Made by a program: the position numbers and the translations under genes. Of a stretch of DNA of 64,000 bases, positions 16,870-25,739 are shown one piece after another. The stretch spans positions 1 to 64,000 of the forward strand of contig NZ_JANYUY010000009.1 of the NCBI RefSeq assembly GCF_025060755.1, read 5' to 3'. Below the pieces are notes generated by a model. The model did not search any database. It saw nothing but the letters and a program-made list of their open reading frames with translations, and was not told the DNA's origin. Each line of letters opens with the position of its first letter. Positions within the stretch are counted from its first letter, which is position 1. This DNA comes from Paenibacillus doosanensis (GTDB lineage: Bacteria; Bacillota; Bacilli; Paenibacillales; NBRC-103111).

Positions 16870-17162
16870 GAAAAGCTCCTCCCGCGATTATTGGCACAAT
16901 ATCGACCTATGAAATAGCATACGATGTGATTAATGGCTAGAAAAAACAACATAGAAAATAAATCTGAAAGATTTGGATTGCCATATCGATGTATCAAAAT
17001 GATAGAATATTCAACACTCGCCATGATAAGTGCGATGAAGGGCGTTGAAGATATCATCATAATAGGTCCGAGCAAAAGAGTTCGGAACAGTGGAAACGTG
17101 GACTTTGGTCGAGTAATAAGTTTATGTGTGGGCAAATCATGGTCTGTTAAAGTATTCAGCAT
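16866..17162 (-). CDS. Small membrane protein (98 aa)
   Basis: Two predicted membrane helices (about 28-50 and 65-85). ATG 17162 is preferred because GAAGGGGTGG lies upstream; a frame from 17189 contains no better site. First gene of a coupled pair with 16183-16869. Function unknown. Confidence 0.55.
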   Translation of the reverse strand: MLNTLTDHDLPTHKLITRPKSTFPLFRTLLLGPIMMISSTPFIALIMASVEYSIILIHRYGNPNLSDLFSMLFFLAINHIVCYFIGRYCANNRGRSFS

Positions 17163-17211
17163 GATATCCACCCCTTCTTTATATTTCAAAGTATCGGGAT
17201 TCGGTGCAGAG

Positions 17212-17238
17212 AAAAGCGCCGCCGCTAAGGACGGCGCC
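17212..17238 (-). terminator. Terminator of the secreted stalk-domain gene
   Basis: GC-rich stem (GCGCCG/CGGCGC) followed on the minus strand by TTTTC, 10 bp after the stop of 17249-18793. Confidence 0.65.
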
Positions 17239-17248
17239 TACAATTTAT

Positions 17249-18793
17249 TTACTTGCTGGTCAGCAATACTGTATTTGTTCTTGAGTCCCAACCAACTTCT
17301 AATCCCAATGCCTCACCTACAAATCGTAATGGCACCATTGTACTGCCACTAACAATAACAGCCGCTTGTTCAAGCTGGATGTATGTATCATTTACCTTTG
17401 CAACTGGGGAATCGATTTGCAACTCAACGGTGCTGTTCCCTTTTTGGCTTGTTACCGCCCTTCTGTGATCATCCCATTTAATGGACGCATTTAATGTCTC
17501 GAAAATTTTTCGCATGGGAACCATTGTCTTCCCATTGATAATGGCAGGCGGCTGGTCAAACGTCAGGGGTTGATTATCCAACTTGACTTGAACCTTCGTA
17601 TCCGATATTTGCAAGCTTGGAATATGCTCTACCTTCGTCTCAGCAAGCTTGTTAAGTTTTACAAGCTTCAGTGATTGTTGGCGTTTAAAGTCAACAACTT
17701 CCCACAGATGGAGTTCGTTAGCGGTTGATGTCACTCCACTGACTCGGGTTAAGCCAGTATCCACTTCGGGAGTATTTATGCCGAGGTTCAAATTGAACTG
17801 TTGTATGGTGACTGAACTGTAGATATCCTTATTACATGAATAGAATCCACCATCATGTGCTTGTTCCATGCAATACCCCGTGGCTTCTGGAGTGGTTTTA
17901 TCTTTGCCGTTCTCGGTATATAAAGGCTCGCCAGTTTTCATATTCAATTGCTTGACTCCATCAAAGCCAGAACTGAAAGTGCCGCTTCCTTGTGCAAAGA
18001 AAAACTTAGAGTGTGTTAAATCCGCATAAGCTTGCTGTACATTAAAAAATGTAGAAATAACCTTGTGGGAATCCTTGAATGCATAGATTTTTCCCGATTC
18101 CGGCAAATAGATTTGCATATTCTCGTTGTCTTCAAATACGAAAAGACCTTTCCCATGCGAGGTATTAATAGGCTTGTAATAGTATGGAGGGAGCCATTCA
18201 CCTGGTTTGAAATCCTTGGAAAATATCAGCTTATTGCTTGTAACTTCTCCATTTGTATTCAGGCTGATTTCTTGTGTCACCAGCTGCCGCTGTGCGGCAT
18301 CCGGTTTACTTGCATAATCAATGTAGACCTTGTTGTTTGAAAAAACTCTAATGCTCGACACATTCATATTTTCAGGACGGACATCGAAAAATGCAGGCGT
18401 TCCCTCTTTGAATTCACTAAAACGGTCAATCGTGGACCTATAGGCTACTTCTAGCTTGGCTATGTGTTTTCCAGTAAAGACCCAGTTTCCACTTTTCGCA
18501 ACAGACATATACAAGTTGTACTCAAAAGAATTCGTACTGCTGTGATAGTCTTGTGTAGACCACAACACCGTAACTTCATCGCCGTTTTCAGTAATATCCA
18601 TGTTTTGAACGTTATGCTTTAATGGATCACTTGTAATTGTTGTTCCATCAGGGTCAAAGCTTGCCCCACCGAATTGCGGTATTGTTTCCGTTACCTTTAT
18701 AGTGTCCTCTTCAACAATGGCAGCATGACTAGCTGCGGGGCTTGCCGCAAGCAAGACCAATAATGCAAGTAATGAATAAATCACCTGTCTCAT
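17249..18793 (-). CDS. Secreted protein with copper amine oxidase N-terminal-like stalk domain (514 aa)
   Basis: A Sec signal peptide (about 1-24, cleavage after SHA) leads into ~370 residues of beta-rich sequence that reads like an extracellular propeller or sensor region. The C-terminal ~110 residues carry the duplicated Cu_amine_oxidN1 motif: 'GKTMVPMRKIFETLNASIKW' and 'GSTMVPLRFVGEALGLEVGW'. This stalk domain is very common in Paenibacillus secreted proteins and is thought to mediate cell-surface attachment. Base composition matches the island. No catalytic motif identified; cargo role unknown. Confidence 0.8.
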   Translation of the reverse strand: MRQVIYSLLALLVLLAASPAASHAAIVEEDTIKVTETIPQFGGASFDPDGTTITSDPLKHNVQNMDITENGDEVTVLWSTQDYHSSTNSFEYNLYMSVAKSGNWVFTGKHIAKLEVAYRSTIDRFSEFKEGTPAFFDVRPENMNVSSIRVFSNNKVYIDYASKPDAAQRQLVTQEISLNTNGEVTSNKLIFSKDFKPGEWLPPYYYKPINTSHGKGLFVFEDNENMQIYLPESGKIYAFKDSHKVISTFFNVQQAYADLTHSKFFFAQGSGTFSSGFDGVKQLNMKTGEPLYTENGKDKTTPEATGYCMEQAHDGGFYSCNKDIYSSVTIQQFNLNLGINTPEVDTGLTRVSGVTSTANELHLWEVVDFKRQQSLKLVKLNKLAETKVEHIPSLQISDTKVQVKLDNQPLTFDQPPAIINGKTMVPMRKIFETLNASIKWDDHRRAVTSQKGNSTVELQIDSPVAKVNDTYIQLEQAAVIVSGSTMVPLRFVGEALGLEVGWDSRTNTVLLTSK

Positions 18794-18877
18794 TCAATAG
18801 CTTCCTCCGTTACTTCTGAAATTTTTAAGACATATCGGTTCTAATGTACCAAATCCATGGTTACACCAGGGTTACAC

Positions 18878-19078
18878 TTACAGCGAGTCATCACTGATGC
18901 TTAACGCCTTCATTACAACTTCTCGGTACTTCTTTGCCGGTCTCAAGCCGGTGATCAGATTTGACAAGCGGCTTTCAGGTATGCTTTCTTGCTCACAGAA
19001 TTGTTTGCGTGTCATTTTTCTCTCAGCCAGAGCTTCGAGGATCTTCCATCCCAAAGGTGTTATCGGCTTTTGCGACAA
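18878..19078 (-). CDS. Small helix-turn-helix protein (66 aa)
   Basis: A single-domain DNA-binding protein resembling Cro/XRE (ALAERKMTRKQFCEQESIPE then RLSNLITGLRPAKKYREVV). TTG start at 19078 with GGGGAGGAGG upstream. It is divergent from the XRE-type regulator at 19248, like a phage repressor/antirepressor pair, so it probably regulates element genes. Confidence 0.7.
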   Translation of the reverse strand: MSQKPITPLGWKILEALAERKMTRKQFCEQESIPESRLSNLITGLRPAKKYREVVMKALSISDDSL

Positions 19079-19247
19079 TGTGCCTCCTCCCCACTTCCTT
19101 CATACGTTTCATTAATAAAAATTAGTGCTATACTAAGAATGGCAATAAAATAACCATTCAATAGGCAAATAATACTAATTAAATTGAGTGATGTCAATGT
19201 ATTTACTAAAATATATTAGCAAGCTCGTGGAAATGAGGATTGAATAC

Positions 19248-19706
19248 ATGGATGAGATCGTGAAGAAGCATGGCATCGAGCCGAGGATTATGCAGGAAAT
19301 CGGGAGTCGTGTCCGCGAGATTAGAACTCGCTTGGGGCATAGTATGGATTCATTCGCTGCGTTAATTGAGTCAACTTCGGCAACGATCAGTAATATTGAA
19401 AATGGAAAGAGCGTGCCAAGCGGCGCGATCTTGATGAAAATATCCAAGGCTTGCAGTGTATCGACTGATTGGATTTTGAATGGGGATAGCAAAGAACAAG
19501 AACTGTTGAAGGAAGATGCAGGGTCTTCTATTTTTTTTCGAGGAAAGTGGCAAATTTTTAGCCAACTAAGTAACGGATATATGAGTGAAGAAGATAGGCA
19601 AATACATGATGCGGTTTTTTCTTTGCTTGACAATCTACAGAATCTAAACATAAAAGATGTTGAGATGCTTAGCCTTCTAGCGTCGAGGATAATAAAAGAG
19701 ATGTAA
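19248..19706 (+). CDS. XRE-family transcriptional regulator (152 aa)
   Basis: An XRE/HTH_3 domain (IGSRVREIRTRLGHSMDSFA, SATISNIENGKSVPSGAIL, about 20-75) with a helical C-terminal dimerisation region. ATG 19248 has GAGGAT about 9 nt upstream; a longer frame begins at 19188. Divergent from the small HTH gene at 18878-19078; the ~110-bp spacer likely carries shared operators. Confidence 0.85.
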   Translation: MDEIVKKHGIEPRIMQEIGSRVREIRTRLGHSMDSFAALIESTSATISNIENGKSVPSGAILMKISKACSVSTDWILNGDSKEQELLKEDAGSSIFFRGKWQIFSQLSNGYMSEEDRQIHDAVFSLLDNLQNLNIKDVEMLSLLASRIIKEM

Positions 19707-19721
19707 TTTCAGATTGTATTT

Positions 19722-19780
19722 GGAACCAAAACGAGCGCTTATGCCTACCAACGGCTTAGCGGTCGTTTTGCTGTGGTTCC
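19722..19780. terminator. Long imperfect hairpin
   Basis: GGAACCA…TGGTTCC closes a nested stem ACGAGCGCT/AGCGGTCGT. It lies after the XRE gene and before the regulator at 19914; terminator or attenuator. The remainder of the 207-bp gap shows no gene. Confidence 0.45.
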
Positions 19781-19913
19781 ACGGCGCACTATATAAGCTT
19801 TCGTAAGTTCTGGATAAACCAGCACTAATCAATCTATAATTGCGGGATGGATAATTTTTCATATACAATAGGAATATTGAACTATTTGTGAACAGTTAGT
19901 TGGGGGAGTTCCA

Positions 19914-21440
19914 GTGAGTTATATTAATTTAGACGATAGACGGATTTACTACGGGATACATGAATCGAAAGTTAGAGATACGGATACTCTTTTGCTCGTT
20001 CATGGAATGGGGTTAGACTCCACACTTTGGGAACGAATTACCCCGTTACTTCAACAGCATTATCGCGTTGTTGTCTGTGATCTGCGTGGACATGGTCAGA
20101 GTGACGACTTTGCTGCCAAACCGACGTTTGAAGGATTTATACAGGACCTTGAAGCCATAGTTACCGCATTAGAACTTAAAGACATTCACATTGTAGCCCA
20201 TGGATTAGGGACAAATCTGTCAGCCAAGTTCGCGTCAGAATTTCCCCATGTAGTAAAATCGATGATCTTTATCGGTGCAACTTTTGTAGTTCCTAAGCCG
20301 GTGCGAGAAAGAGGTACTGAGTTTCGAAAAAAGCTTTCAACGGATGGTTCATTGGTGCCGCTTGGAAAAGAGATTGCGAAGCATATTACTTTAGAACCAG
20401 AGAATAGCCCAGAGGTAAATAAAATCATTCGTTGCTATTCAAGAACAACATATGATTGTTACTTTGGTATTTTAGAGCTATATTCTGCAGTCGAACAGCT
20501 TCAGCTTGTATCGAATGTTAATCAACCCATACTTTTTATCGCTGGACAAAAGGATCTTTTATATCCCCCTAGTACCATCGAGATTGCTTCGAACTGTGCT
20601 CCAAATGGCATTTTTCGAATAATTAATGACTCAAGCAACATGACTTTTATTGATCAGCCGGAGAGCACGGCGACATTAATATACGACTTTATTAGCAATC
20701 CAGAAATAATGATAGACTCAGAATCACCACCTTTTTGGCAAGGACTTACGAAGGAAATAAGCTCATTATTCTATCAGGCTACTGTAAAACTTGAATCGAC
20801 GATATCTTTACGAGTGGATTTGATCAATTCGTTCCGAGTTTACATTAACGGTGAAGAGCATACCAATGGTTGGAACCAACGATATGCTAAGAACATCCTG
20901 GTCTACTTAACATTTCACCCGACGTGTACTCGAGAACAAATCTGTGATGCTTTGTTCCCGGCTATTCCCTTGAAGACAGTTCTTCGAAACCTAAAAGTGT
21001 ATTTGAATTATCTGAAGAAACTGTTAGCTATACCTCTGACTGATTCGTCCATATTAAATACGGACAAAGAACATATCATGTTAAACTGCAACCTGCGGTC
21101 GGATATTATTGAGCTTATTGAAACCATTAGAACCGTTGATATTCAAGAGAATGATCCTTTGAGGTACGTTGAGGCTACAAAGTTAATGGGTAAGATTCCA
21201 GAGACTAACTTTTTACCGGGGGTTTACGACGACTGGTTCATTGAGATAAAAGAACGAACAATGTCACGTATCGCTGATATAGCCATATGGTTAGGCGAAA
21301 AGGAAAAACTGAATGGCGAGTATTCAAGAGCCATTCGATTCTATGACACTGCTAGAAGGTATAAGCCTTCCGACGAGAGTGTTTATGATAAACTAATAGA
21401 TTTATATCGAATTTTGCAGTCCGAACATCGACTTGTCTAA
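19914..21440 (+). CDS. Alpha/beta-hydrolase-like pseudoenzyme fused to BTAD-type transcription regulator (508 aa)
   Basis: Residues 1-265 form an alpha/beta-hydrolase fold: oxyanion region HGMGLDSTLW, DLRGHGQSDD strand-turn, and the acid D214 in AGQKDLLYPP. The nucleophile elbow reads AHGLGT, with Gly97 where Ser should be, and the catalytic His position is Asn242 (SSNMTFIDQPE). So catalysis should be lost while ligand binding may remain. Residues ~285-508 look like an OmpR/SARP winged helix ('TCTREQICDALFPAIPLKTV') followed by a BTAD-like helical repeat. Likely a ligand-sensing regulator. No clear target; its position upstream of the defence block is suggestive only. Confidence 0.75.
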   Translation: MSYINLDDRRIYYGIHESKVRDTDTLLLVHGMGLDSTLWERITPLLQQHYRVVVCDLRGHGQSDDFAAKPTFEGFIQDLEAIVTALELKDIHIVAHGLGTNLSAKFASEFPHVVKSMIFIGATFVVPKPVRERGTEFRKKLSTDGSLVPLGKEIAKHITLEPENSPEVNKIIRCYSRTTYDCYFGILELYSAVEQLQLVSNVNQPILFIAGQKDLLYPPSTIEIASNCAPNGIFRIINDSSNMTFIDQPESTATLIYDFISNPEIMIDSESPPFWQGLTKEISSLFYQATVKLESTISLRVDLINSFRVYINGEEHTNGWNQRYAKNILVYLTFHPTCTREQICDALFPAIPLKTVLRNLKVYLNYLKKLLAIPLTDSSILNTDKEHIMLNCNLRSDIIELIETIRTVDIQENDPLRYVEATKLMGKIPETNFLPGVYDDWFIEIKERTMSRIADIAIWLGEKEKLNGEYSRAIRFYDTARRYKPSDESVYDKLIDLYRILQSEHRLV

Positions 21441-21556
21441 AATATGGACCACTGCTGACCTAGCTGAGTTGAAAAATTTTTTTTGAGACACGTAACCTTT
21501 TGAGAAGTTGTGCGTTTAATACTATACAAAACCAAATACGACCAACTTTATAAAAC

Positions 21557-21627
21557 AGCTTGCCGCTATTCGCGGCACACGGTGGCTTCCGATTTATGGG
21601 GCTGCCGTTTTTATTCCAAGGATAAAT
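21557..21627 (+). repeat. ~70-bp repeat, copy 1 (terminator-like)
   Basis: Contains GCCGC/GCGGC hairpin, then CGGTGGC…GGCTGCCG followed by TTTTTATT. About 85% identical to copy 2 at 21748. Looks like a duplicated intrinsic terminator or a small repeated RNA. Confidence 0.6.
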
Positions 21628-21747
21628 CAACCTAGTACAAATAAAAATAAAAGTGAATTCCATGAAGGGCAATACGAAGCATATGGGCATATAGCAGCCT
21701 ACATGAACCGGTTACTTGTAGAACGCGAATGAACTTAACAAAATAGC

Positions 21748-21816
21748 AGCTTTCCGCTTTCGCGGCGCACGGTGGCTTCCGATTATGGAGCTGCCGTTTT
21801 TATTCCAAGAGTAAAT
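21748..21816 (+). repeat. ~70-bp repeat, copy 2 (terminator-like)
   Basis: Same structure as copy 1, 191 bp further on: CCGC/GCGG hairpin, CGGTGGCTTCCGAT…GCTGCCG and TTTTTATTCCAAG. Confidence 0.6.
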
Positions 21817-21911
21817 ATGTCGCTCAGCATATTGCGTGTGGCAAGAAGTATTCTGTTAGTTTCAGTAGTTAATTGGTTTTCAATGATAATATTAGAAAAG
21901 GAGCCCTCAAA

Positions 21912-22556
21912 GTGAGACATAAATTCACTTTAAACAATGAAAATTTCATGATACCATCCAGATTTTACCCAATAGCGGATTTAAAGAATATACGCATTTT
22001 TCATAAAGATAATACAATCGACTCTGTGATCAATAACGAAGAGCTAGCCTCGGAATTAAACAAACATAACTTTGAAACAGGGCAATGCTATTCCAATGCG
22101 GTTAAGGTATGTGAGATTGGTAGAAAATTAGGAGTTAACATTGAATTTTGGGTTGGCTGGGTAGAAGTTTCAAAGGGACTAGTTCCGATTCATCACGCTT
22201 GGAATGTATATGATGGGCATATCATAGACGTCAGTATTTCATACCATGACGCTATAGTGATAAAACAAACTGAAGAAGCAATTCAAAAGATGGAGCAAAA
22301 AAAGAATATGAGATTTATGGCTCGTACTGAGATGTATGCTGCAATGCTAAGAAAAATGGAACCCAAACGTCCGCCTACTATAATAGATCGTGTTTTTGGT
22401 GCTATATTGGATGAAAAAACATACATCGGCTCTCCTGATACAATCGATAATGCGGTTAATACTTGGACTTCTATCATGGAGAGATTTCCTCAACATCCAA
22501 CGATTAAAGAAATGGCAACTGGCGAAACAAGATTACAAGCTGCACTTCGGAAATAG
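21912..22556 (+). CDS. Hypothetical protein with Cys-His-Asp (papain-like) pattern (214 aa)
   Basis: GTG 21912 follows AAAAGGAG. The central region has GQCYSNAVKVCEIGRKL, then VPIHHAWNVYDG, then IIDVSI. The order Cys-His-(Asn/Asp) and the 'HAWN' signature recall papain-like or transglutaminase-like folds seen in phage and mobile-element proteins of unknown substrate. A helical C-terminus follows. Same strand as the gene at 22637 but with 80 bp between. Function inferred only from motif pattern. Confidence 0.5.
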   Translation: MRHKFTLNNENFMIPSRFYPIADLKNIRIFHKDNTIDSVINNEELASELNKHNFETGQCYSNAVKVCEIGRKLGVNIEFWVGWVEVSKGLVPIHHAWNVYDGHIIDVSISYHDAIVIKQTEEAIQKMEQKKNMRFMARTEMYAAMLRKMEPKRPPTIIDRVFGAILDEKTYIGSPDTIDNAVNTWTSIMERFPQHPTIKEMATGETRLQAALRK

Positions 22557-22636
22557 TGCTACAAGGTATTGTTAGAAGTTTGCTCACGGCAAAAGTGCTT
22601 TCTAAAAACAATGTACATTGAAAGGTTGTGGAGTCA

Positions 22637-23419
22637 GTGGAAGCAATTAATAATCATGCAATTGAAATTAAACGGTTAGGAAGCCTGTCCCTAGATGAGG
22701 ATTTTTATAATTGGAAATGGTTTGATTTCCGTAGAGGAAATTTGTTCTTTATCAGTCATATCGAATTTTATATAAATGGAGATAGAAGAAGAAAACATCT
22801 TGAGATCTTTTACGACAATGGGTGGAAGGTTAGTAAATTACGGGAAAATACCAAAAAGGGTAAAAAAGAAATTGCCGAGCCTGAAAGAAGCAGGATTGCG
22901 AATCTATTCCTTGAATGTGACCCGGTAAGAAATGTATTAAACGAAGCTGAAGATATGTTCCGACTGATCAACTATATTAATGAATCTGAAAAAATTGAAT
23001 ATGAAAAACTAGTAGTTGACTATTCAGGTGGAGCAAGCTGGAAGGATGTAAGCTTACGAATAAAAGGATTTGAGAAATATAATATATTAGCTAACATCGA
23101 CGAAACTGAAGAGACTATTGAAGAAAAATTAGATGTTGAATTCTGCTTTTCCCAAGGCTTCAGAGATGGCGGTAAGATCTGCGGGAATAAAGTAAGTCTT
23201 GTTGGAAAGATTGACAGCCAAAAGATGTATAACCTTATTGTAAATGATAGAAGATTTAAATTTGAGCTTTTTGTTCAGCAGGCACCACAACTTGAACCTT
23301 GCAAGCCAAGTTTCGAAGATCTATACGCAAAAATTGGCATGTTAGAGGGTTTTTGCTCAAAGTTACAACAAGAGCTAGAAGATTTGAAAAATAGCCGTAT
23401 AGAAACAGAACATCAATAA
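22637..23419 (+). CDS. Hypothetical protein with C-terminal coiled coil (260 aa)
   Basis: Unrecognised. Mixed alpha/beta N-terminal region with WKWFDFRRGN and a central stretch of charged residues; the last ~40 residues form a coiled coil (MLEGFCSKLQQELEDLKNSR). GTG 22637 is preferred (AAAGG 11 nt upstream); GTG 22628 is also possible. A strong terminator at 23425 separates it from the defence block, so it is probably independent of it. Confidence 0.55.
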   Translation: MEAINNHAIEIKRLGSLSLDEDFYNWKWFDFRRGNLFFISHIEFYINGDRRRKHLEIFYDNGWKVSKLRENTKKGKKEIAEPERSRIANLFLECDPVRNVLNEAEDMFRLINYINESEKIEYEKLVVDYSGGASWKDVSLRIKGFEKYNILANIDETEETIEEKLDVEFCFSQGFRDGGKICGNKVSLVGKIDSQKMYNLIVNDRRFKFELFVQQAPQLEPCKPSFEDLYAKIGMLEGFCSKLQQELEDLKNSRIETEHQ

Positions 23420-23424
23420 TTTAT

Positions 23425-23448
23425 CGCTCCGCTTAGCGGGGCTTTTTT
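23425..23448 (+). terminator. Rho-independent terminator
   Basis: GCTCCGC/GCGGGGC stem with a TTA loop followed by TTTTTT. Confidence 0.8.
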
Positions 23449-23598
23449 CCTATGCAAGCAGGAGTTTGGAAGTGTTTGATCGAAAGGATAGGGATATTTC
23501 ATAATTAAACGGTGGTATTTTAGCTGATTATATTGTCAATGAAAAAGGATGCGAGCACATTTCCAGAACTTTTGTTCCCGTAAGGAGCTGCACGAGCT

Positions 23599-23632
23599 TT
23601 GAATTTGTAGTAAAATGATCATTATATGATCA
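23599..23632 (+). promoter_or_regulatory. Putative promoter and operator of the DruA/DptFGH-like operon
   Basis: TTGAAT (23599-23604), a 17-bp spacer, then TTATAT (23622-23627). The -10 box lies inside the palindrome TGATCATTATATGATCA (23616-23632), which would let a dimeric repressor block transcription. The start codon is 22 nt after the palindrome. Confidence 0.5.
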
Positions 23633-23653
23633 ATGATGAAAGCAGGTTCAATA

Positions 23654-25723
23654 ATGAGTAGTCAAGCAACTAAGAAGAATGTCGGATTCGATACAAGCGA
23701 GATTGTTGATATAACAGATTTCATGCCATTTAAGCCCACTTTAAATGAAAATTACATGGGTGTTTTTAATAAAATCACTACAGCTTTACTGGACAAGTTT
23801 AATTACCAACGTATTCAATATCTTAATGATCATATTCAACAATGGAAAAGTATCATCACTCTGGAAGATGTAGAGGGAATGAAGTTTCTCTCAATTTTAA
23901 GTATATTAAGAGATTTATTGACTCAGGAATGGAGAATCCTAAAAAATGATGACCATGAATTGATGCTGGCTCCTCCTGTTTTACTAAGAGGAGACAACAA
24001 GGCTTATCTGCGTCAGCAACTTCAGCATGAAAGAAATGCACAATTTAAGCTGGATAGTATTAGAGCCTTCATTAAAAGAATGGAAAAAAGGCGTAAACAC
24101 CAAGGCAAAGAACTCAACATACTAGATCTTGTCGGGGATAGCTCGCTGCTTTCATCAACAATAATGAAAATACAAGAATGTGTCAATCAGGAGGAGCGTT
24201 TAAAAGAGGCTGCTTCTGGGATAAAGCCATATGTTCAGCTTGTAGATAATTCATCTTGTATTCACACAGGCTACAAATTAATGGACATCTGGAGATATTT
24301 TCGTTATTCATGGTCAATTCCTTATAAATCGACACCAGGAAGGAATATTTTCTATTTAATTAGAGATGCCGCGCAGCCTAATCATCCAGTTATGGGGATT
24401 GCCGCCTTAGGCAATTGTGTATTGCAATTAACAAATAGGGATAATTTTATTGGCTGGACACTAGATTCCATAAAAAATGCATTAAAGAAGAGAGTTAAGA
24501 AGGAAGCTTTTGAGGAAACCCTTCCTGGACAGCTTGGACTAAAGCGACAAGTTGAAAAGACGACTGAATTAGAAAACGATCGTGAGTATCAAGCGCGTAT
24601 TCAACGGGAGAGCGACAATACGATACAACTCCTTCTAAGGTTTTTAAATGAAGCAATTAATGACATAACACCAATTAATCTATTGTCAGATAATGAAATT
24701 GAGAATCCTAGCTTTATGTGTATAGAGCGGCTAAAGGAAGTTGCTGAGTCCCTTAAAGACCTTCAATTAAATAATAAAAGAACGCCTGGAGAAGTCAATT
24801 GGACAGCAGAAGCATGTACACCGCTCTTTACAAAAAAGAGAGCTATTGAATTAGCAAAGCTTCTTGAAGCAAAGCTAGTTATCAGAAAAATACTTGAAAC
24901 TGAGCAGGATAGTCTTGGTGCTTTAAAAAGGCTTATATCGACTGATAAAGGTAAATCCATTAATATTGCTCTGCAAGCAAATAGAAAGAGTAAGATTGGT
25001 TCGAATCTGATGGAAATTATTGTGTGTGGTGGAATCCCCCCATATAATGAGGCTCTAGCAGGCAAGCTAGTAAGCATCCTAATGTGTAGTCCTGTAGTGG
25101 TTAAGGAATATAACGAGAGATACTCTAAGCAAGTCAGTGAGATCGCATCTAGAATGAAAGGTGAACAGGTAATTAGGGACTCTCAGCTTGCTTTTTTAGG
25201 AACTACAAGTCTGTATCATATGGGAAGTAGTCAATATAACAGGATAAAGATTCCAGTTGGTAATGGTCAGAGCTTAGAATACAAAAAGCTAGGTGAGACA
25301 GAGGGCTTCGGTTCAGTTTTTTTTGCACAAGAAACCACTCGCTTTATAAGTACAATGGTACAACAAATTGATGGCGGCAGAAAAATCAATAATGTATTTG
25401 GTGAGGGAACAAGTCCTCGGTTACGACTCATACGCTCTGGGCTTTCTGCATTGGGGATCTCCTCGGAAAATTTTCTGAAGCACCATACAAGAAGAATTGT
25501 TTACGGTATTCCTCTAGCATCCAATACTCGTGAGTTCCTTAGGGGTGAGGTAGAGGAATTGAAGTATTTCCTTCCACTGGATGGAAATGAGGAGAAGCAC
25601 ACAGGTCAATTAATTGACTTTTGGAGAGAGCGATGGTTTCTAAAAAGGATTGAAAATGTTGATCTTATTGAGAGACTTAGTGCTTTTAATAAAGCCTCAA
25701 TGCTATTGAGTAATTACTTTTAA
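23654..25723 (+). CDS. DUF4338 (Druantia DruA-like) protein (689 aa)
   Basis: First gene of the four-gene block. The DUF4338 core (about residues 206-267) is seen as GYKLMDIWRYFRYSWSIPY, then STPGRNIFYLIRDAAQPNHP, VMGIAALGNCVLQL and the hallmark RDNFIGWT. The C-terminus (from about 612) carries RRIVYGIPLASNTREFLRGE and FWRERW, typical, from memory, of the long DUF4338 proteins. DruA of Druantia type I anti-phage systems has this domain; its biochemistry is unresolved. ATG 23654 has GCAGG upstream. No Druantia DruE helicase is present, so this is not a canonical Druantia locus. It sits 16 nt before the ATPase gene. Confidence 0.78.
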   Translation: MSSQATKKNVGFDTSEIVDITDFMPFKPTLNENYMGVFNKITTALLDKFNYQRIQYLNDHIQQWKSIITLEDVEGMKFLSILSILRDLLTQEWRILKNDDHELMLAPPVLLRGDNKAYLRQQLQHERNAQFKLDSIRAFIKRMEKRRKHQGKELNILDLVGDSSLLSSTIMKIQECVNQEERLKEAASGIKPYVQLVDNSSCIHTGYKLMDIWRYFRYSWSIPYKSTPGRNIFYLIRDAAQPNHPVMGIAALGNCVLQLTNRDNFIGWTLDSIKNALKKRVKKEAFEETLPGQLGLKRQVEKTTELENDREYQARIQRESDNTIQLLLRFLNEAINDITPINLLSDNEIENPSFMCIERLKEVAESLKDLQLNNKRTPGEVNWTAEACTPLFTKKRAIELAKLLEAKLVIRKILETEQDSLGALKRLISTDKGKSINIALQANRKSKIGSNLMEIIVCGGIPPYNEALAGKLVSILMCSPVVVKEYNERYSKQVSEIASRMKGEQVIRDSQLAFLGTTSLYHMGSSQYNRIKIPVGNGQSLEYKKLGETEGFGSVFFAQETTRFISTMVQQIDGGRKINNVFGEGTSPRLRLIRSGLSALGISSENFLKHHTRRIVYGIPLASNTREFLRGEVEELKYFLPLDGNEEKHTGQLIDFWRERWFLKRIENVDLIERLSAFNKASMLLSNYF

Positions 25724-25739
25724 TTTGGAGGGGAGTAGT

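Larger units (their letters stand above)
21441..21911. other. Intergenic region with duplicated hairpin unit and coding scrap
   Basis: Holds two ~70-bp repeats (listed separately). Between and through the first copy runs an open frame (about 21546-21731; …LAAIRGTRWLPIYGAAVFIP…AAYMNRLLVERE) that may be a coding remnant. No intact gene supported. Confidence 0.45.
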
